14,918 nt of DNA, from NCBI GenBank assembly GCA_026770595.1, contig MU634169.1, positions 1-14,918 on the forward strand, written 5' to 3'. The notes beneath the pieces are model-generated. The model did no database searches and had not been told where the DNA came from. It worked only from the letters and a program-made list of their open reading frames with translations. This stretch comes from Ochromonadaceae sp. CCMP2298 (taxonomy: Eukaryota; Sar; Synurophyceae; Ochromonadales; Ochromonadaceae). This document shows, one piece after another, positions 6,499 to 14,918 of this stretch; position 1 is the first letter of the stretch, and each line of letters begins with the position of its first letter. Position numbers and translations under genes: made by a program.

Positions 6499-9400
6499 GC
6501 GGATGAGGTCGCCGGAGCCGACATCCCCGAGGCCGTGACCGACGGCGTCATGATGGACGGTCTGTCAAAAGAGGACGAGGCCGCCCTAGACGCGAACAAG
6601 GAGAGCTTTGTCTTCCAGGCGGAGGTCAACCGCCTCATGGACATCATCATCAACTCTCTGTACAAGAACAGAGAAGTCTTCCTCCGAGAGCTCATCTCCA
6701 ACGCCTCCGATGCCCTGGACAAGATCCGCTTCCTGGCCGTGTCTGCCTCCGACATGCTTGGGGACAAGAAGGACCTAGGCATCTGGATCTCCTTCAACGA
6801 CAAGCTCAAGACGCTGACCATCAAGGACACAGGCGTGGGCATGACCCGCTCGGACCTGGTCAACAACCTCGGCACCCTGGCGAAGTCAGGAACCAAGAAC
6901 TTCCTAGATGCCCTGGGCGACGGCGCAGATATGGGGCTGATCGGACAGTTCGGAGTCGGGTTCTATGCAGTATACCTGGTAGCAGACAAGGTACGCAATC
7001 CTCTCTGTGTTAGTGCGTTAGTGCGTTAGTGTGTTATTGTGCATCTCTCTGTAACAACACCCCTCTCTCAACCCAGGTGCGCGTGGTGTCCAAGCACAAC
7101 GACGATGTGCAGTACCTGTGGGAGTCCACGGCCGACTCCTCATTCACCATCGCGAAGGACCCCCGGGGGGACACTCTGGGCAGGTACCAAAACCCTCCAA
7201 ATGAATACTAATATCACAATATAAACCTCCATATATACTCACATTATAACCCTATTTATAACCTGGGGGACACGTTGGGCAGGTGTTATCTGTACATAGT
7301 ACACTCAATATAACTATATAACTCTATATAACTCTATAACCCCTACACCTACAGGGGCACGGAGATCACGATGTTCCTGAAGGAAGACGCGTACGAGTTC
7401 TTGGCGCAGACCAAACTAGAGCAGGTACATCACTCACCTCACCATGACACTACACAACAGTATTAAATCCTCCCGTGTCTAATAAACCCTCTCTCACCCA
7501 ATAAACCCTCTTTCACCTAATAAACCCTCTCTATGCCCCGGACCCTAGATCGTGGCACACCACAGCGAGTTCATCACCTTCCCCATCTACCTGCACAAGA
7601 AGACAATGAAGACAGTGGAGGTGGAAGAGGTATTAAACCCACCCCGTCTATGCTGAACAACCCATAAAACCCACCATTGTTACCTTGGTCACTATCCACC
7701 CCTCCTTACCCCTCTCTACTAACCCCCATCCCGTCTACGTTAAACACCTATTATAGGAGGAGGTAGTAAAAGAGGTGGACGAGGAGGGGCTAGAAATCGA
7801 CGAGGAGGAGGAGGAGAAGACCCCCAAGACGGAGCAGGTGTGATGTCTCTATCTCTATATAATGATATGATATACTCTATATAACTCTGTATAACTCTAT
7901 ATAATATACTCTATATAGCTCTATATAATATACTAATATACTCTAATACCTCACAGGTGGAGTCATGGGAGTACGAAAGGCTTAACGGCAATGTGGCCAT
8001 CTGGTCCCGCGACAAGGATGAGATCTCTGCCGAGGACTACCAGAAATTCTTCAAGGTTATAATGTGTAATATTAGAGTATATTATATAGAGTATTTTATA
8101 TAGAGTATATTATATATAGTATATTATAGAGTATATTATAGATTATATATTATTGAGTATATTGTAGAGGAGATCTCTGCCCAAGACTACCAGAAATTCT
8201 TCAAGGGCATATATGTGTAATAAACCCCCTCCTTTACTATAATGTGTAATTAACCCCCTCCTATACTGTTATGTGTATTATACAATGTGTATTATACCCC
8301 CTCCTATACAATGTGCATTTAACCCCTGTATTACACCCCCTCAGGTCATTTCCAAGGAGACTTCTGACGCCTCTGCGTGGATCCACTTCAAGGCCGAGGG
8401 AGAGGTGGAGTTCCGATCCATCATATACGTACCCTCAGGTACGAACTTACACTATATCCCTATATCCCTATATCACTATATTACTCTATTACTATATTAC
8501 TCTATTACTATTGCACAACATTTAATCCTCTCTATGCCATATAAACCCCCTCACTACGTATTTAACCCCAGACGCCGGCAACCTCTACGACGAGTACAAC
8601 ACGCGCGCCTCGGGCGTGAAGCTGTACGTGCGCAAGGTGCTGATCAGCGACGACTTCGAGAACCTCCTGCCCAAGTACCTCAACTTCGTGAGGGGCGTGG
8701 TGGACAGCGACGACCTGCCCCTGAACGTGTCCAGAGAGACGCTGCAGCAGCACAAGATCCTCAAGGTCATGGGCAAGAAGGTGGTGCGGAAGGTGCTGGA
8801 GATGCTGCGCAAGCTTTCGCAGGGCAAGACGTCCGAGGCGGAGGGGGAGGTGGCGGAGGGCGAGGAGCTGGAGGTTTCCGATCCCGAGCACCCGTACATC
8901 AAGTTCTGGGAGCAGTTCGGCAAGTCTATCAAGGTATGTATGTATGGTTAGGTATGTATGCATGTTTGTATGTATGTGTGTATGTATATGTATATGTATG
9001 TTTGTATGTATGTATGTATGTATGTATGTATGTATGTATGTATGTATGTATGTATGTATGATGTGTATTTGTGTGTGTAGGTATGATGTTTATTTTTGTG
9101 TGTAGGTATGATGTGTATGGTTAGTATGTATGTATTGTATGATGTGTAAGTATGGTTATTCGTCCATCCCCCTTCTATAATGGTTATTCATCCCTCCTTC
9201 TATGTCACACCTACATATTTATCCCCCTCCTTTTCACCTGTACCTATATAACCCCCTCCTTTTCACCTGTACCTATTCAACCCACCAGATGGGCGTCATG
9301 GAGGACACTGCGAACAGGTCCAAGCTCGCCAAGCTGCTCAGATTCAAGTCCTCCACGAGCCAGGTATCCCAATTAAACCCACCCTGGATGCTGTCTTTTT

Positions 9401-11312
9401 ATGATAAAACCCGTCTTTTTGTGATTAATCCTATCATCTTTTTATTATTAAACCCAACCTATCGTCTTTTTATGGATCAGGATAAATACGCATCGCTGGA
9501 GGAGTACATTTCGCGCCTGCCTGCCTGGCAGTCCGACATCTACTACATCGCCTCCGAGTCCCAGGAAGCCGCCTCCAAGTCCCCCTTTATGCAGGTGGCC
9601 CGCAAGAAGGGCGTCGAGGTGCTGTACCTCTCCGACCCCATCGACGAGTACGTCGTACAGAACCTGGGAGACTTCGACGGACACAAGGTAGGAATAGTGT
9701 TAAATACACATAGTCCCCCCTCCTCCTATGCTATAACCCCCTCCATCATGTGTATTTAATCCCCTCCTTCTCCCTCCTTCTGCCTCCTTTTGCACTAGAT
9801 GCAATCGCTCACCAAGGAGGGACTCAAGTTCGGCGACGAGGACGAGGAGGTGACCAATATACTACTGTGCAACCCCCTAATATGCTATAATGTGTATTTA
9901 ACCCTCTCCTAAACTATGACGTATATAACCCTGCAGGTGATCAAGAAGCGCACGAAGGCGTACAAGGAATTGTTCAAGCCCCTGACCAAGTTCATGAAGA
10001 AGCTCTTCGAGGGCAAGGTATGAGCTTATTTATCGTATTAAACCCTCTCCTTCTGTACTATAATGTGTATTAAACCCACTTTATCCTATAATGTGTATTT
10101 ACCCTCTGTGCTGTCGTGTATTTATCCCCCTCCTAAATAATGTTTATTTAACTCCCTCCTATACTAATGTGTATTAAACCTTCAATCCAGGTGGCCAAGG
10201 TCACTGTATCCCAGCGCGTGGAGTCCTCCCCCTCTGTCATCGTCACCTCCCAGTACGGACACTCAGGTGGGATCATACTCAATACCCTTCAAAACCCATT
10301 CAAACCCCGTTCAAACCCATCAAAACCCATTATCATAGCCTACTTATTTAACCCATATTTATATACGTACTTAACCCCTTCTCTACTCACTCAATCACTC
10401 ACAGCCAACATGGAGCGCATCGTGCGCGCCCAGACCTTCGCCAACCCCGAGGCCTACAAGATGATGCTGGCCTCCAAGACCCTCGAGCTGAACCCCCGCC
10501 ACCCCATAATCGTGCGCCTCAACGAGGCCGTAACCGCCGACCCCACTAGCCAGGTATGTACACTGTATGGGTTCATTATATACATATTAATATTATACAT
10601 TATATTAACATTATACATATTACTTACATTATACAAACATAATACTTACACTATACAAACATTATATTGTACTTCCATTATATATATTATACATTTTACT
10701 ACATAATACTAACATATTAAACCCCCACATTTTACTACATAATACTAACATATTACACCCCCACACCTCAGTCCACTCTGGACCTGGCCAACCTGGTGTA
10801 CGACACCGCCCTCCTGACTTCCGGCTTCCAGCACGACGAGACGGACACGTTTGCAGGTGATTAAAACCCAAAACTCATTAAAACCCATTATCAACTTATT
10901 AAACCCATATTAATACTGATCATATTAAACCCAAATATTCATCATATTAAACCCTTTCTCTACTCACACTACATATTAAACCCTCCCTTTCTACGCTACA
11001 CAACCTATTAAACCCATTAATATTAAACCCATCAGAGCGCATGGTGCGCGTCATGGCATCCACTTTGAGCCTCGACAGCCTCGAGCTGGTGGACGAGCTG
11101 GTCGTGGAGGTACGTACTGTACAATATGGGTGCACTGCATTTTATACATTATATTAACGTACATATAAACATTCATATTACTTGCATTATATTAACATTC
11201 ATATTACTTTTATACGAACATCACACAGGCGGACGAGGAGGTTGAGGAGGAGGAGGTGGCGCCTGTGGAGAACCTGGAGGAGGAGGAGGAGGAGGGCCAC
11301 GACGAGTTCTAA
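6427..11312 (+). CDS. HSP90B1: ER HSP90 chaperone (GRP94/endoplasmin), 17 exons, complete, HDEF C-terminus
   Basis: ATP-driven chaperone for secretory and membrane client proteins in the ER lumen. Exons: 6427-6990, 7077-7183, 7355-7424, 7549-7629, 7757-7837, 7957-8055, 8345-8438, 8572-8933, 9289-9363, 9481-9687, 9799-9849, 9937-10017, 10191-10266, 10405-10553, 10772-10856, 11036-11109, 11229-11312. All junctions keep frame with GT-AG borders; the joined 2340 nt give 779 aa. ATG 6427 is preferred to 6361 because it starts a signal peptide (1-24, cut near VHA|ADE). The N domain has [15 protein letters not shown] (85-99; Glu88 and Asn92 match the ATPase positions), DTGVGMT (134-140) and GQFGVGFY (173-180). 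An acidic linker spans about 272-300. The middle domain has [14 protein letters not shown] with the catalytic Arg at 420. An acidic insertion before FWEQF recalls plant GRP94. The C-terminus is acidic and ends GHDEF. The exon 6 donor is a weak GTTATA. Confidence 0.97.
7184..7354 (+). repeat. GRP94 intron 2 with a copy of the end of exon 2
   Basis: Bases 7265-7284 (GGGGGACACGTTGGGCAGGT) match the last 18 exon bases plus donor GT at 7166-7185 (GGGGGACACTCTGGGCAGGT) at 18 of 20 positions, 99 bases downstream. The donor GT is preserved, so this is a cryptic donor. The rest of the intron has several TATAACC(C) motifs and ACTCTATATA repeats before the acceptor CCTACAG. Confidence 0.8.
7838..7956 (+). 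repeat. GRP94 intron 5: CTCTATATAA array
   Basis: Nearly the whole intron is made of repeated ACTCTATATAA/ATAATATACTCTA units. Its sequence is complementary to the array in intron 6: 7894-7913 is the exact reverse complement of 8073-8092, so exon 6 could be looped out between paired introns. Confidence 0.85.
8056..8344 (+). repeat. GRP94 intron 6: inverse AT array, partial exon 6 copy and TTTAACC units
   Basis: Three parts are seen. From 8070 to 8165 there is an AGAGTATATTATATAG array, the inverse of intron 5. At 8170-8221 there is a decayed copy of the last 36 bases of exon 6 plus the start of this intron, offset by exactly 150 bases from 8020. From 8218 to 8344 units of the form CCCCCTCCTATACTATAATG then TGTATTTAACC repeat about four times, leading to the acceptor CCCCTCAG. 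Confidence 0.85.
8934..9288 (+). repeat. GRP94 intron 8: (GTAT)n microsatellite starting at the donor
   Basis: The donor is GTATGTATG, and this tetranucleotide continues, with interruptions, to about 9062, including an uninterrupted run of roughly 14 GTAT units from 9005. Degenerate GTATGATGTGTA copies continue to about 9155. The 3' third holds two copies of CCCCCTCCTTTTCACCTGTA then CCTAT, and ends TTCAACCCACCAG. Confidence 0.9.
10857..11035 (+). repeat. GRP94 intron 15: densest TTAAACCC array
   Basis: This 179-base intron contains about nine TTAAACCC or TTAAAACCC cores, from GATTAAAACCC at its start to ATATTAAACCCATCAG at the acceptor, spaced irregularly at about 10-30 bases. All are in the sense orientation. 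Intron 13 (10267-10404) and intron 12 (10018-10190) are built similarly. Confidence 0.9.
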
Positions 11313-11862
11313 GGACCAAACAGAACAGTAAATCGGGTCTTTTAATAGCGATAGTCCAAGTTTTGGGAAGATAGGTAATTTAATTAAACCCACTTCGGGA
11401 CCCTTTCCTCCTGCGTTCCGCTATCTGACAACGCTATCAAGGCCTTGCAGATTGACTAAGAGGCAATATCAAGAGAATTGGTCGTAGTTATCTTGTCATT
11501 GCACATCTTTCTATGAAGCGTGTGTGGAATGAAACTCAATCTATTAAAAAATCTTCACCCAAATCAAGCTGTAATTTTTTTGGAGAAAAAAACAAAATAT
11601 CACAAATCCCATGGAGGACAGTAGAGCCCTCCTCGTCCGAATCGTGCCTCTTAACCCAGGTCTGCACCTGGAAACGCATTATTTTACCTAATCCAGATTG
11701 ATGGGATCTAAAGGGTTTTATTCCTTATTCGGACAGGTTCTCTAAAAAGATGCCCCAGATCTGGGTTTTGGGCTTATCCGGACGGCCCTCTGGAATCGTT
11801 GCGAAGTAAGAACTGATCAGAATTCCCAATTCAACTTCACAAGTTACAAAGAAGCAGGAGGG
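11313..11862. other. Convergent 3' spacer between GRP94 and the ankyrin/UBA gene
   Basis: 550 bases holding both 3' UTRs. TTAATTAAACCC occurs at about 11379-11390, just beyond GRP94. The perfect palindrome CCCAGATCTGGG lies at 11754-11765. A 62-codon plus-strand frame at 11513-11701 has no recognisable features and sits in AT-rich, low-coding-potential sequence, so it is not called. Confidence 0.55.
11717..11722 (-). terminator. Possible poly(A) signal of the ankyrin/UBA gene
   Basis: The minus strand reads AATAAA here, about 140 bases beyond the stop codon at 11863-11865. It is the only canonical hexamer noticed in this 3' region. Position is plausible, but one hexamer can occur by chance. 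Confidence 0.4.
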
Positions 11863-14794
11863 CTAATTATCGCCCAGCAGGAAACTATCAAGATCGGGCA
11901 TCATGTGCTCAAAGTTTTCCTCGTCTTGGGTGAGGTCTGGGAGCAGGTTGGACAGAAAACTGGACATGTCTTTATCTGAGTGGGGGCGGGGGGCGTCTAG
12001 GGGCGTGCTCCAGGGCGTACTACTCGAGCCCAGACCGAGCCCACCCATCGCTCCCACTCCGAAGGGTTCTTGACCGCTGGGGGGGTCGAAGCGGGGAACG
12101 AAGGGCTTGGCTCCTGCTGACAGCTCCAGTGCTCCGTCAACCACTTCTTCGTCAATGAAGATCATATCATCAAATTGGAGGGATTGGTGGGGGGCTCCCC
12201 AATCCGGCGCTTTCTGCTGTTGCTGGTGGTTGAACAACAGCTGCTGGCCCTCGGCGCTATAGCCACTCATCACATCGCTCAGACCGCTGCCAGACCCGTA
12301 CTGGAAGGCCCCACTGCCTCCCCCTCCCAGAGAGCCGATTGCCCCTACGCCTACGTCTCCTGTCCCCGACCGTGTCAGGCCAGCGATGCCCAGACTGCTA
12401 GGACTACTGCCCATACCGAAGGGAGCCGGACCCCCCACTGGCTGGCCTAGGCCCTGTGCTAACCCCATCCCGCTCTGGAAGCTCTGTCCGCCGTTGATCG
12501 GCTGAGGCAAAACATGGGAATTGAGAAAATGGGAAATGGAATTTGAAAAGATAAAAAATGAGGAGGAAAGAATGGTGAGAATATGAGGGGGGAAAAGCAA
12601 AATATTCCTGGGCGGTCCGTACCGTCTGCGGGGCGAAGGCGGGAAGGCCGGCTTGCTGCAGGTGGGCGCCGAGGGTGTTGGCTGCGGGAGCTCCGAAGTA
12701 GGGAGGCATCATCCGCTGTTGCTGCTGCTGGTGCTGCTGCTGCTGCTGAATCGCCATGAACTGCTGCTGCTGCAGGTGCTGCTGGTAGAGGTATTGCTGC
12801 TGCATCTGCTGCTGCCTCAATTGTTCCTGCTGCTGCTTCTGCGCTACCAGCTCCCTCTGCTTCTCCTCCTCCTGCTGCTGCTTGAGCGCCTCTGCCTTCC
12901 GCTTCTCGTCCTCTGCCTTGGCGTTCCAGGCTCTGTTGATGCGCCGCAGCTCCTCCTTTTCCCTTTGCAGCTTCGCCGTATTCACCGGTGTGGGAGGTGC
13001 GGGCGCGCCTTTTGTCGGCGTGGGGGGTGTGCCCTGCAACGCCCCCGAGTCCGTCCTGCTCCTCGCCCCCTCCCCCTTCTCCCCCTTGCCCTCCTTAACC
13101 ATGGGCTCTGGCAGATCGCACAAATAGCTGATAGCTTGATCCATATCCGTACCATAGAGAGAGATGGCGTGCAGGCAGTCGGCCTCTCTGAACCCCATAG
13201 CTAGCAAACCATCCACCATTGAGTCCCTGGACACCCCGCTGAATTCAGCGATCGGCTCCATCACTGCCTTCTTGCCCTTCTTGTTCCGTGCTGAAGGCGC
13301 GGGTGTGGGTGCGGGAGGGGTGGGGGCATGGGGGGATGAAGAGGTAACAGTTGAGTTGGAGCTGCGCGATGCAGCGGGCTTAGCGCTTGCTCCGCCACTA
13401 GACGAGGGCTGGGCGCTCTTCTGGTCTTGCGGAGGGGAGGGAACAGACGGCGTTTTCTCCGCCTTCTTTTTGTCCTTTTTCTTCTTCTTGTCCGAAGGCT
13501 TGGACGCTACTGCTGACACAGCATTGATGCTGGCCGCTACGCTTGCCGCGTCGAATTCCACCTCAGACTCCTCTTTGTGCTTGCTCTTGGACTCCTTATC
13601 CTTGCTATCCTTGCTATCCTTGCCCTTCGCTTTATCTCCACTCGCCTTCTCTCCACTCTTCTCTCCACTCTCTGCAGCAGCGTCGCTCCGCCGACTGGCC
13701 TTGAACCTATCTATCGCCACCTGCAATTCCTGTACCAGCGCCTGCGCCTGCACCTTGGTGCCCCCAGACTTGAGCTTGTACCGCGCAAATTCCAGTGGCG
13801 TGAAGCGCTTGTCAGTCGCCATCGTCACAACCACATTGGCGCCGTGCAGGATCAGCAGCCTTACTGCCTCCAGGTCCAGGCTGTCCACCGCATAGTGTAT
13901 AGGCGCCCAGCCCTTCTTGTGGCACCTGCTGTTGATGTTTAGCTGGCTGCGGCGCTCCGCTGAACCCTCTGTGAAGGCTCGGATGATCACCTGTGCCACA
14001 GAGAGATCTGCTGATGAGATAGCCAGATGTAGGGCGGATAGACCGGCAGAGTCTACGGCACTCAGGTCGAACGTGGGGTTGCGGAAGTTGAGCAGATAGC
14101 GAGCCACCTCTAGACGCCGAGCTGCCAGCGATATGGAAGAGGGGGTAGGGGTCTCCTTTCCCATGTTTGTTATGCAGTTGTGCAGGAGGGGCGCGTTGGG
14201 CAGCTCCTCCTTGAGTATGGCTATCATATCAGCAGCCACAGCTGAGGGAATCTCCTCCGCTAAGTCGTAGCTCAGCACCTGGTTGACCTTCCCCAGTTGC
14301 CCGTTGGCGATCGCGTTCACCAGCCCTCTCACAATGCCATCAGCGTTAGCCCTCACGCGCAGCCGCAGCTCCTCCGGGTCCAGGTCCGCATAGGCCGTTG
14401 CCTCCAAGGCCACGGGCTCGTCCGCCTTCATGTCTTGGAGCTTCTTCTCCTTCTCCTTCTCCTTCTGCTTCTTCCGCTTGTCTGCGCGCTTCTTGGCCAG
14501 CTTCTGCTTCTTCTCTCTCTCCGCCTCCGTCAGACCCGCGTCGTCGGTATCAGGCAACTCCTCCACCCGCCCCTTCTGGTTGAGACTAGAGAACTGCTTC
14601 ACCTGGGGGTCCCACACCACCCTATCCCCCCCCAGGTGTGCGTGGTTCGTGATGGCGGCGTATTCGTTGAAGTACTCGTCCGGAAGGTACTCCTCGTCCT
14701 CCTCGTCGTCGTCGTAGTCGCAGTCGCCGTCGTCGTCGGTTGACCACTCGTCGGCGGAGTTCTGCCGGGACCCGAACATCATACCGAAGGTCAT
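11863..14794 (-). CDS. Ankyrin-repeat and UBA-domain protein with poly-Q tract, 936 aa, 2 exons
   Basis: Exon 1 is 14794-12623 (724 codons) and exon 2 is 12501-11863 (212 codons plus stop); the 121-base intron is phase 0 with GTACGG and CCTCAG borders. Order of features: acidic N-terminus (about 15-40), a Lys-rich charged helix (90-122), ankyrin-like repeats with GLSALHLAIS (251-260), WAPIHYAV (296-303) and FTPLEFA (331-337), a Lys/Ser/Pro-rich disordered region (365-510), a UBA domain with the MGF motif at 533-535 and DMDQAISYL (550-558), a charged helix RRINRAWNAKAEDEKRKAEA (617-636), a Gln-rich tract (639-693), then a Gly/Ser-rich and finally acidic tail (FLSNLLPDLTQDEENFEHMM). UBA domains bind ubiquitin and ankyrin repeats bind proteins, so a ubiquitin-linked adaptor or regulator is possible. 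I do not recognise a named orthologue. It is convergent with GRP94. Confidence 0.9.
12502..12622 (-). other. Single intron of the ankyrin/UBA gene, different in type
   Basis: The sense strand is pyrimidine-rich (CTTTTCCCCCC, TTCTTTCCTCCTC, TTTCCCATTTTCTC) and ends GTTTTGCCTCAG. It has none of the TTAAACCC units seen in RFC3 and GRP94. It has no in-frame stop in the exon 1 frame, but its length (121) shifts exon 2 out of frame, so retention would replace the C-terminal 212 residues and end near 12404. Confidence 0.8.
12715..12850 (-). repeat. CAG-rich repeat coding for poly-Q
   Basis: Plus-strand CTG runs, such as 12715-12730 and 12731-12748, are read on the minus strand as CAG codons for glutamine, giving QQQQQHQQQQQ near residues 683-693. 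The wider region is a degenerate CAG tract with Leu, Met, His and Tyr interruptions. Such tracts are prone to length change. Confidence 0.9.
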
Positions 14795-14823
14795 GGCTGG
14801 GGGGGAGAAGGGAGGTGGGAGGT

Positions 14824-14918
14824 GGGAGGAAGGGAGGAAGGGAGGAAGGGAGGAAGGGAGGAAGGGAGGAAGGGAGGAAGGGAGGAAGGGAGGAAGGGAG
14901 GAAGGGAGGAAGGGAGGA
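14824..14918. repeat. 8-bp polypurine array (GGGAGGAA)n, cut by the window edge
   Basis: Almost 12 perfect copies of GGGAGGAA run from 14824 to the last base. They are preceded by diverged purine-rich sequence starting 6 bases from the ATG of the ankyrin/UBA gene, so the array lies in its 5' UTR or core promoter. The regular GGG runs on the plus strand and the pure purine/pyrimidine bias allow G-quadruplex or triplex structure in principle. Confidence 0.95.

Noticed and set aside
6427-11312. Cytosolic or plastid HSP90 instead of ER GRP94
   Set aside because: A clear signal peptide, no MEEVD end, and a C-terminal HDEF support the ER form.
11513-11701. 62-codon frame in the GRP94/ankyrin spacer
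   Set aside because: AT-rich, no motif, no homology I recognise; more likely 3' UTR.
12653-13204. Leu-rich antisense frame of 183 codons
   Set aside because: It is the complement of the CAG-rich and charged part of the ankyrin/UBA exon 1, which yields poly-Leu by codon complementarity.

Overview
The window is nuclear DNA from an intron-rich eukaryote. There is no sign of prokaryotic organisation: two genes are split into 9 and 17 exons with GT-AG introns, and the proteins are eukaryotic housekeeping types (RFC clamp loader, ER HSP90, TEX261/SVP26). The GC-rich exons, small and numerous AT-rich introns and compact spacing suggest a unicellular alga or other protist. The GRP94 carries an acidic insertion in its middle domain that I recall from plant GRP94, which is weak support for an algal source. 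I cannot name the species.

Layout, left to right. 1-195: a probable 3' end of a gene running in from the left, with an in-frame TAA. 196-1022: non-coding, with short tandem and AT-rich repeats. 1023-3654 (-): a complete 9-exon gene for replication factor C subunit 3 (358 aa). 3655-4414: divergent 5' region with an 18-bp triplicate repeat. 4415-5074 (+): an intronless gene for a 219-aa coiled-coil protein. 5075-5327: short convergent spacer. 5328-5924 (-): an intronless gene for a TEX261/SVP26-like ER cargo adaptor (198 aa). 5925-6426: divergent promoter region with a 35-bp tandem duplication. 6427-11312 (+): a complete 17-exon gene for an ER-type HSP90 (GRP94/endoplasmin, 779 aa) ending in the retention signal HDEF. 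11313-11862: convergent spacer. 11863-14794 (-): a 2-exon gene for a 936-aa protein with ankyrin repeats, a UBA domain and a poly-Q tract. 14795-14918: an 8-bp polypurine array that runs off the window. The five complete genes alternate strictly in strand, giving two divergent and two convergent pairs.

The genes do not form a single pathway. The divergent pair TEX261-like/GRP94 both act in the early secretory pathway and may share a control region.

The most unusual feature is in the introns. Nearly all introns of RFC3 and GRP94, which lie on opposite strands, carry repeated copies of a degenerate unit around (T)TTAAACCC/TTTAACCC followed by a C/T-rich stretch, always in the sense orientation. 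They look like repeated branch-point plus pyrimidine-tract modules. Three introns also carry decayed copies of an upstream exon end or donor site, and several microsatellites abut splice sites exactly. Together this suggests introns that grow by local duplication of splice-site-bearing units, or that descend from an introner-like family. The intron of the ankyrin/UBA gene lacks the unit, and the coiled-coil and TEX261 genes have no introns.
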